A stretch of DNA of 64,000 bases, from the NCBI RefSeq assembly GCF_949987515.2, contig NC_082703.1, positions 12,548,680 through 12,612,679 of the forward strand, in the 5' to 3' direction. The DNA comes from Delphinus delphis (taxonomy: Eukaryota > Chordata > Mammalia > Artiodactyla > Delphinidae). This document shows, in pieces, positions 58,101-64,000 of the stretch. Made by a program: the position numbers and the translations under genes. Under the pieces are notes generated by a model. It ran no database searches, had not been told where the DNA came from, and saw nothing but the letters and a program-made list of their open reading frames with translations. Every line of letters begins with the position of its first letter. Positions within the stretch are counted from its first letter, which is position 1.

Positions 58101-58164
58101 GTTTGTCTACTTGTGTGAGAAGAGGGAACTGCTTAGCAGTACAGAGAACTGGCAAGAGAAACAG

Positions 58165-58375
58165 TAATAATGGCTAACACTGAACAAGACCATCACTGTG
58201 AGCTCTCTCTACGTCACACTTGAACCCCACCACCACCCTGAGGTAGGTACTACTATCATCCTCATTTTACAGGTGTGGAAATGGGACCCAGAAAGGAGAA
58301 AGGACTCGCTTGAGGTGACACATCTAGTGTAAGGAAGAGCCTGGAGACCAGGCAGTGTGACCCCAGAGCCCACAG
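58165..58375 (+). repeat. MIR/MIR3-like repeat
   Basis: 'Tcatcctcattttacaggtg' and a preceding 'ccctgaggtaggtactacta' are MIR text. Confidence 0.75.
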
Positions 58376-58599
58376 TGTAACTGCGAGGACGAGATGGTGT
58401 GCTACCACGTCGCCCCTCAAGCAGTTTATAAAGCAGATACAGGGCAACAGGTCAGCAGTATTCTCTTGTCTGGTAAAGATTTTAAACATGGCGAATGATA
58501 TTTCTAGGTAACAAATACATATGACAAACCAGTAGTTTGGAAGTGGTGTCCACCTCAGTTGTCTTTTTCCAACTCTCCCTCATTACATCTTCTCCCCAC

Positions 58600-59095
58600 G
58601 GCCCTGACAGGGACAACTGAAAACTTGCTTGTCACGCTTGACTTCTCCCTTTCTCCCACACAATTCATCAGCGAATCTGCTTGATCAGTTCCTTTTTAAA
58701 AATTTTTAATTAATTAATTTGTTGGCTGAGTTGGGTCTTCGTTGCTGTACGCGGGCTTTCTCCAGTTGCAGCAGGGGCTACTCTTTGCTGCAGTGCGTGG
58801 GCCTCCCAGCGCAGTGGCTTCTCCCGTTGTGGAGCACGGGCTCCAGGCATGCGGGCTTCAGCAGTTGTGGCTCGTGGGTTCTAGAGTGCAGGCTCAGTAG
58901 TTGTGGCACATGGGCCTAATTGCTCCGCGGCATGTGGATCTTCCCGGACCAGGGGTCGAACCCATGTCCCCTGCATTGGCAGGCGGACTCCCAACCACTG
59001 CGCCACCAGGGAAGCCCTGATCAGTTCCTTTGAAATATACCCTAAGTCTCACCACCTCTCCCATCTCCATTGTATCTGGGACCCAGAGATGAGGG
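58600..59095 (+). mobile_element. L2 LINE remnant, split by a CHR SINE
   Basis: 'Cttgcttgtcacgcttgact' and 'caattcatcagcgaatctgc' continue after the SINE as 'ttgaaatataccctaagtct' and 'caccacctctcccatctcca'. This is L2 late-ORF2 text. The 3' end may be the L2-like phrase at 59365-59460. Confidence 0.6.
58696..59017 (-). mobile_element. Long-form CHR SINE
   Basis: The target-site duplication tgatcagttccttt lies at 58682-58695 and 59018-59031. It has the tail AATTAATT at the left and head GGGCTTCCCTGGTGGCGCAG at the right. Confidence 0.94.
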
Positions 59096-59364
59096 TGTCA
59101 GAATCAAGAAGCTCCCACGACCACTGCTGGTGCGCTCACCACCTCCCGAGCCCCAGGGAGCTGAAGAACCGCCACCAGGACGTTGCTCTGGACACACCCT
59201 CGTGTCCATGACCCTGCCTGCCAGCAGAAGACCGGCCAGAGCAGAACGGGAAACTCCCTCCAGCTCACTTTTGCTTCCCAAATCGTTTCCTCCTGTGAAC
59301 CCACAAACTTCTCCTTTGGCATGTATAGTAATCAGCTTCCTTTGGTCCGTTCTTGTGTCTCGTC

Positions 59365-59460
59365 TTAGCTCACTAGACTGACAGCTCAGAGAGGGACCAC
59401 GTGTCCCCATCTTTTTCTGTTCCCCAACAGTACCTAGAATCGGTCCCGCAGTGTATAACT
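59365..59460 (+). repeat. L2 LINE 3' end
   Basis: 'Tagctcactagactgacagc' then 'cagtacctagaatcggtccc' resemble the L2 3' terminus, diverged. Confidence 0.5.
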
Positions 59461-59515
59461 GCGGCTGGGAACAAAGAACTTTTCTAGGTACGGAGTATGG
59501 CTCAAACCCAGCTTT

Positions 59516-59633
59516 TCTTTTCTTTTCTTTTGGCTGTGCCATGTGGCTGTGGCTGTGGCACAGCTCCCCGACCAGGGACTGAACTTGAACCTGGGCCTTC
59601 GGCAGTGAAACCACTGGACCGCCGGGGAATTCC
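59516..59633 (-). mobile_element. Short CHR-type SINE
   Basis: The TTTTC-repeat tail is at the left, head GGGAATTCCCCGGCGGTCCA at the right. Flanks are caaacccagctttt (about 59502) and caaacccagcttt (about 59634). Confidence 0.87.
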
Positions 59634-59699
59634 CAAACCCAGCTTTCCTTAATCCTTGGGAGACTAACACCCTCTTCTTCACTACTATACTCATAACTA

Positions 59700-60960
59700 G
59701 GTTTTAGAGCTGATTCTCACCTATGTTTTGAAGCATGACGAAAATAAATAAAAATCCATCCATCTTAGTCCTATCCTAAGAAATTGTTCAATTGTGAACA
59801 CTTTTAGAAACAATTTTCAAATGTTCTATGTTAAGTATACCTAGCTTTCAGGAAAACATCTGTCCTATTTTGGAGCGGTTCACAAATCTACACAAGTTCA
59901 CTGACACTTATTTCACACTATATTTACATAATATTAAACAATAACTGATCTGATAAGAGAAAAAGACACTTCTGATATGAAATGCCAAACTATAAATCAG
60001 GATAACTAAATTATAAAGTAGTAATGCTCTTAATGCTCTTATTATAACACATATGGAAATACTCATGTTTGTTCTATAGTATTTTATTCTATTTGATGGT
60101 TCCTATGGTTGTAAACTGCAACAAAGTTTCTCTTTCATAGTATTAGCCGTTCTACTGGCTCCTGAAATAAGATTCCTGACTCCCCCTTTTAGTGCTGCCT
60201 CTAAATACACAAAAGAAAGCAACTATAATTGAAAAAGGAATGTTTTATGGTCTTAATTTCTTAGCTGTGGAAACACTTTTTGACTCTCTCTGTTTTATTC
60301 CTTCCAGCTGGAATTTACAAGATTAAGAGTTAATATCTGAATTGCTGTGACTACAGCATATAGTCCTACAGTCCTAAACCCAGGGGTGAATTCAAATTAT
60401 CTTCAAGAGACTGGAAGCAAAATATACAGTACGAAGTTTCCTATAAAAATAAACAGCAAAACTGTCTCTATCTAGACTTTCTGCAACTGAAAACAGACGG
60501 TGAAGAGAGATGTAAGATCTCAGAAGTCAGACAAAGGTCTGTGAGGAACTTAAGCTCGGAATAACTCCTACATGAAAGCGTGGAAAACTGAACTCTAACG
60601 CTTCTGCTCAGCACTGTGCCATCTCCCTATCTGGCGCTCCTCCCACCCCCCTTATCTGTATACAGTTAACAGTGACAGTTTTTTAAAGAGCCATTTCCAT
60701 CACAAAGCATTTCATTTGTGTAAGAGGTGGGAGACACCCTAGTTAACTCCAGTGATGCTGTATTGTGTACAGAAATGTTATATACTTGATTCAGTAAGCT
60801 TGGTTACCTCATTTTTTCCCCCTGACCACATTCCATTCTTACTAACATATTATTGACTAGAAAATTAGAAATAAAAGAAGTTAAGGAGTGTTAGAACACT
60901 CAGTTGTAAGAAAAGCTGGCAAAGACACAATTCCAGAAAAATACAGGTCAGGGGCCATTT
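59700..60960. other. Intergenic, nothing recognised
   Basis: AT-rich sequence without a gene or a named repeat. Confidence 0.4.
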
Positions 60961-60964
60961 AAAA

Positions 60965-61137
60965 TAGGGGGAAATAGCACAGGGAATTCTGCTCAATATT
61001 ATATAACAACCTAAATGGGAAAAGAACTTGAAAAAGAATAGATACATGTATACGTATAACTAAAATCACTTTGCTGTACACCTAAAGCTATCACAACATC
61101 GTTAATCAAGTATAATCCAATATAAAATAAAAAGTTT
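60965..61137 (+). mobile_element. L1 3'-end fragment (first of two)
   Basis: 'Atagcacagggaattctgct', 'actttgctgtacacctaaag' and 'aagtataatccaatataaaa'. Its tail is interrupted by a CHR SINE. Confidence 0.85.
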
Positions 61138-61362
61138 AGGGTTTCCCTGGTGGCGCAGTGGTTGAGAGTCCGCCTGCCGATGCAGGGGACACGGGTTCGT
61201 GCCCCAGTCCGGGAAGATCCCACATGCCGCAGAGCAGCTGGACCCGTGAGCCATGGCCGCTGAGCCTGTGCGTCCGGAGCCTGTGCTCCGCAATGGGAGA
61301 GGCCACAGCAGTGAGAGGCCCACATACCGCCAAAACAAATAAATAAATAAATAAAATAAAAT
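61138..61362 (+). mobile_element. CHR SINE, full length, within an L1 tail
   Basis: It begins agggtttccctggtggcgca and ends in an AAAT-rich tail. The target-site duplication aaataaaaagtt is at 61125-61136 and 61363-61374. Confidence 0.9.
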
Positions 61363-61384
61363 AAATAAAAAGTTAAAAAAAAAA

Positions 61385-61545
61385 AGCTACAAGGATATAC
61401 TGTACAAACAGGGAGTACAGCCGATATTTTATAATAACTATAAATGTATAACCTTTAAAAATTGTGAATCACTATATTGTACGCCTGAAACTTATATGAT
61501 ATTGTACATCAACTATCAATAAACAATTATAAAAATAAAAAACGG
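61385..61545 (+). mobile_element. L1 3'-end fragment (second of two)
   Basis: 'Aaggatatactgtacaaaca', 'gggagtacagccgatatttt' and 'gtacatcaactatcaataaa' are a related but distinct L1 3' UTR. It lies directly after the first fragment. Confidence 0.75.
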
Positions 61546-62187
61546 GAAAAATAATTTATGATAACTCTAAATTACCAAGGAAAAATCAAAATGTTTTAAT
61601 ATATCCTAAGAAAGTATAAAAGTATATGATCAATTTAATACTTAGGTCAAAATAGTTAAAACAAACATAGTTCTTTTTGAGTTAAGCTTTAGTTGTCTGG
61701 AATATTTATTTTACAGGATATGTTCTCTTCCCTGGGACTGCATGAAAATTAGGAGTCCTGCAATAAAACAAGAGCTCCCTAATCTTTTCTGACAGAAAAG
61801 ATAATACAGGCTTATACAGAAGAAATATGAATTTGAAATTCCCACCAATTTATGCATCAAAAAGCCTCCTGAGATCTAAAATGTACATACCACTTAATAG
61901 TAATGTTGCATGGCTGCTTGTTAAATTTGATGTGATTTAAAGTTACCTGACACTTATAAAACTAGTCACATTCAATAGAAACATTCTAGAGTTTACTTTT
62001 AAAAGTCTGGATTATTTTCACAATGCCCCCAAAATCATATTAAAGCAGACACTAAGAACCTATGATTTGAATTTTTTTTAAAGTATACAATGAGATTATA
62101 ATTAGGACAACTTGGGACAAGATTCGTGTTTGATAAGAGAACAGTACTTTTCTCTGTTCACATTGTACCACACAGATGAATTTTTTT

Positions 62188-62390
62188 TTTTTTTTTTTGC
62201 TGTACGTGGGCCTCTCACTGTTGTGGCCTCTCCTGTTTCGGAGCACAGGCTCCGGACGCGCAGGCTCAGCGGCCATGGCTCACGGGCCCAGCCGCTCTGC
62301 GGCATGTGGGATCTTCCTGGACCGGTGCACGAACCCGTGTCCCCTGCATCGGCAGGCGGACTCTCAACCACTGCGCCACCAGGGAAGCCC
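62188..62390 (-). mobile_element. CHR SINE, full length
   Basis: The target-site duplication cagatgaattttttt occurs at 62173-62187 and 62391-62405. Head GGGCTTCCCTGGTGGCGCAG is at the right. Confidence 0.93.
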
Positions 62391-62834
62391 CAGATGAATT
62401 TTTTTTACCTTTAACTGTTTGAAATGTCTGCAAAAAGCAAAATGCTCTAATGATGAATAATAATAAATATATAATAAAACGTGCAGTCATAAAAAAAAAG
62501 TTCTGAAAATTTAAGAACAAGTACAACCTTGACTTTTGACAGTCAGTAGTCTTTTTATGTCAACAAAACCTTCTATGGCTATTTTTCTAAAAGGTCAGTA
62601 AAAATTCTGCTCCCCCAGATTACCAATCCTTTTACTACAGCTCAAAATCATACAGCTTCAGTGTAGTATTTATTACTATGTTTTCACTTTTATTTTGGAA
62701 GTGAAACTTCTGCAAGACTAACCTTATAACTAACGTCATCCTTGCTTTATATCACATCGTTAAAATGGATAATGCACTTCAGCAACTGAAGTGTGTTGTA
62801 TATTTTCATTTCAAAAACACCCACAAACTAAAAT

Positions 62835-64000
62835 AGATATTTAAAATCTTTATTGTTTCATCATCAAAAGTTCTCTTTCCATAGAAGAATGGCAATGCAG
62901 GATCAGTGCACATTCTATGGAAAATTCAGACCTCAAGTAACTAGCCTGGAAATCAGAGACAGCACTATGTCAAGCTAGTGTGCAAGGTCAAAGACACAAT
63001 GCTGCCAGTGCGATTAGTATACAGAAGAAATACGCAGCTCTCAGAAAAAGAGTCTATGGCCAAGTAAATGAAACAGTAGCAGTGCACTGCACTGACATTC
63101 TAGAACAGAAAATGGATGGGGGAAGACCAGAGAATGTACTTTTGGCAAAAAAAAAAAAAAGAAAAAGAAAAAACATTGAGTAGATCACAGGCACTGAGTT
63201 CCCAACTGTATCACCAGCTGCCTAATCCACGTGTGGCTGCCCCTCCTCCGTCTTTACGCCTACCACATCCTAACACTGCAAGCTGCTTTCAGCCTGTGTG
63301 TAAATGCGACAGCCACACGCGCGCATTTTTATTCTGCTTCCCATCTCACGGCTCAAAGTAACAACTTGAGTTGGGTGATAAAGCCCGTGGCCTTGAGGCA
63401 TCTTTAGTAAAAAGCTGAACAAACCCACAATTTGTTCCCATTTTTTGGAGAAATCAACTTTATAAAACAAGACAGTTGTCATGATTACTCCATTTTTGTC
63501 TGAAGGCAGAACAGGTTTTATGTAAGTATAGTGAATAAACATATAAACAAATGTCCTTAACAAAATACTGTCAGACCAACTTGAACATTTTCAAAACTAG
63601 CTCCTGAAAAAAAGTACTGATAATCGTGAGATGGAATGACCACTACAGTTTGATCACGCCTGGTTACTGGGAACGTTTTGGTCAGCTTTGTGTCTGAAGC
63701 TGCGATACAGCTGGATTTGGCTACTTCGCATTAATTCACACAATCAAGGCCATTTTTAAAAGGTAACAGCAAATCTATTACGGTGAAATAAAAATCAAAA
63801 CAGTTGAGAGGTATACAGGAAACTTGCCTTAAATATTTAAAAATTACATATGATATAACCTTAGGGGATAAGAACTACAATTACCGTGGTCTAAATCTTG
63901 AGTTGTTAATACATGAATTACCAGCATAACTAACAAGTCACTTGTTAATCACGTCAAGGCCTTGCGGGGCTGGGGCACTCTGAATGTATGGTGGAGCAAT
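62835..64000 (-). other. LEPROTL1: Probable LEPROTL1 3' UTR (partial, continues beyond the window)
   Basis: The stretch is free of young repeats, unlike its left neighbourhood, and ends on the minus strand at AATAAA 62849-62854. LEPROTL1 is the gene expected next to and convergent with MBOAT4 in mammals. No LEPROTL1 coding sequence is visible here, including its C-terminal SWQQW codons. The assignment therefore rests on position and on the polyadenylation signal. Confidence 0.45.
62849..62854 (-). promoter_or_regulatory. LEPROTL1: Candidate polyadenylation signal of a minus-strand transcript (LEPROTL1?)
   Basis: Reads AATAAA on the minus strand in the context CAATAAAGATTT. Downstream on that strand is T-containing sequence. 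It fits a 3' end approaching MBOAT4. Confidence 0.5.

Noticed and set aside
57775..58167. 130-codon open frame containing MVESPPA-type text
   Set aside because: This peptide recurs in every CHR SINE of the window (for example at 15.6, 17.3, 35.4 and 61.2 kb) and is only the translation of the SINE.
59042..59614. 190-codon minus-strand open frame
   Set aside because: It begins inside a CHR SINE and reads through L2-derived sequence; a chimera of repeats, not a gene.

Overview
The window is nuclear DNA from a whale or dolphin (Cetacea). It is dominated by the tRNA-Glu-derived CHR SINE family: full copies of about 200 bp, long forms of about 320-360 bp, and short forms of about 110-130 bp. It also carries 5'-truncated L1 copies of the cetartiodactyl type and no bovine Bov-tA/BovB-style elements that I can recognise. 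The CHR and L1 diagnosis rests on remembered consensus sequences, not on a search. There is nothing prokaryotic or viral here apart from ancient LTR remnants.

Two complete protein-coding genes and the tail of a probable third can be read. DCTN6 (dynactin subunit 6, p27) lies on the minus strand at 20522-43742, in seven coding exons that join in phase to 190 codons plus a stop. It starts inside a CpG island at about 43190-43960. MBOAT4 (ghrelin O-acyltransferase, GOAT) lies on the plus strand at 49648-56147, in three coding exons that join to 436 codons plus a stop, with the catalytic Asn and His present. On the minus strand, a polyadenylation signal at 62849-62854 and the repeat-poor sequence to its right fit the 3' UTR of LEPROTL1, whose coding exons would lie beyond the window. 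The order LEPROTL1-MBOAT4-DCTN6 matches the mammalian 8p12-type arrangement, seen here inverted.

Layout: 1-20 kb is intergenic, built from SINEs, old LTR-like blocks, an L1 tail, MIRs and a DNA-transposon-like element. 20.1-43.9 kb is DCTN6 with repeat-filled introns. 43.9-49.6 kb is the gap between the DCTN6 promoter and MBOAT4 and holds an L2 remnant, a recent L1, and an LTR-like element split by a SINE. 49.6-56.8 kb is MBOAT4 with its 3' UTR, into which an antisense L1 tail has inserted. 56.8-62.8 kb is the convergent intergenic stretch, and 62.8-64 kb is the probable LEPROTL1 3' UTR.

The genes do not form a pathway. DCTN6 is a housekeeping cytoskeletal gene and MBOAT4 is a tissue-restricted ER enzyme gene. 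The least ordinary signals are structural: a perfect 34-bp inverted repeat 1.15 kb apart in DCTN6 intron 1 that looks like a templated insertion, two diverged copies of an unrecognised ~260-bp element 2.1 kb apart, a target site used twice by CHR SINEs, and several small post-insertion rearrangements. I found no convincing undescribed biological system.
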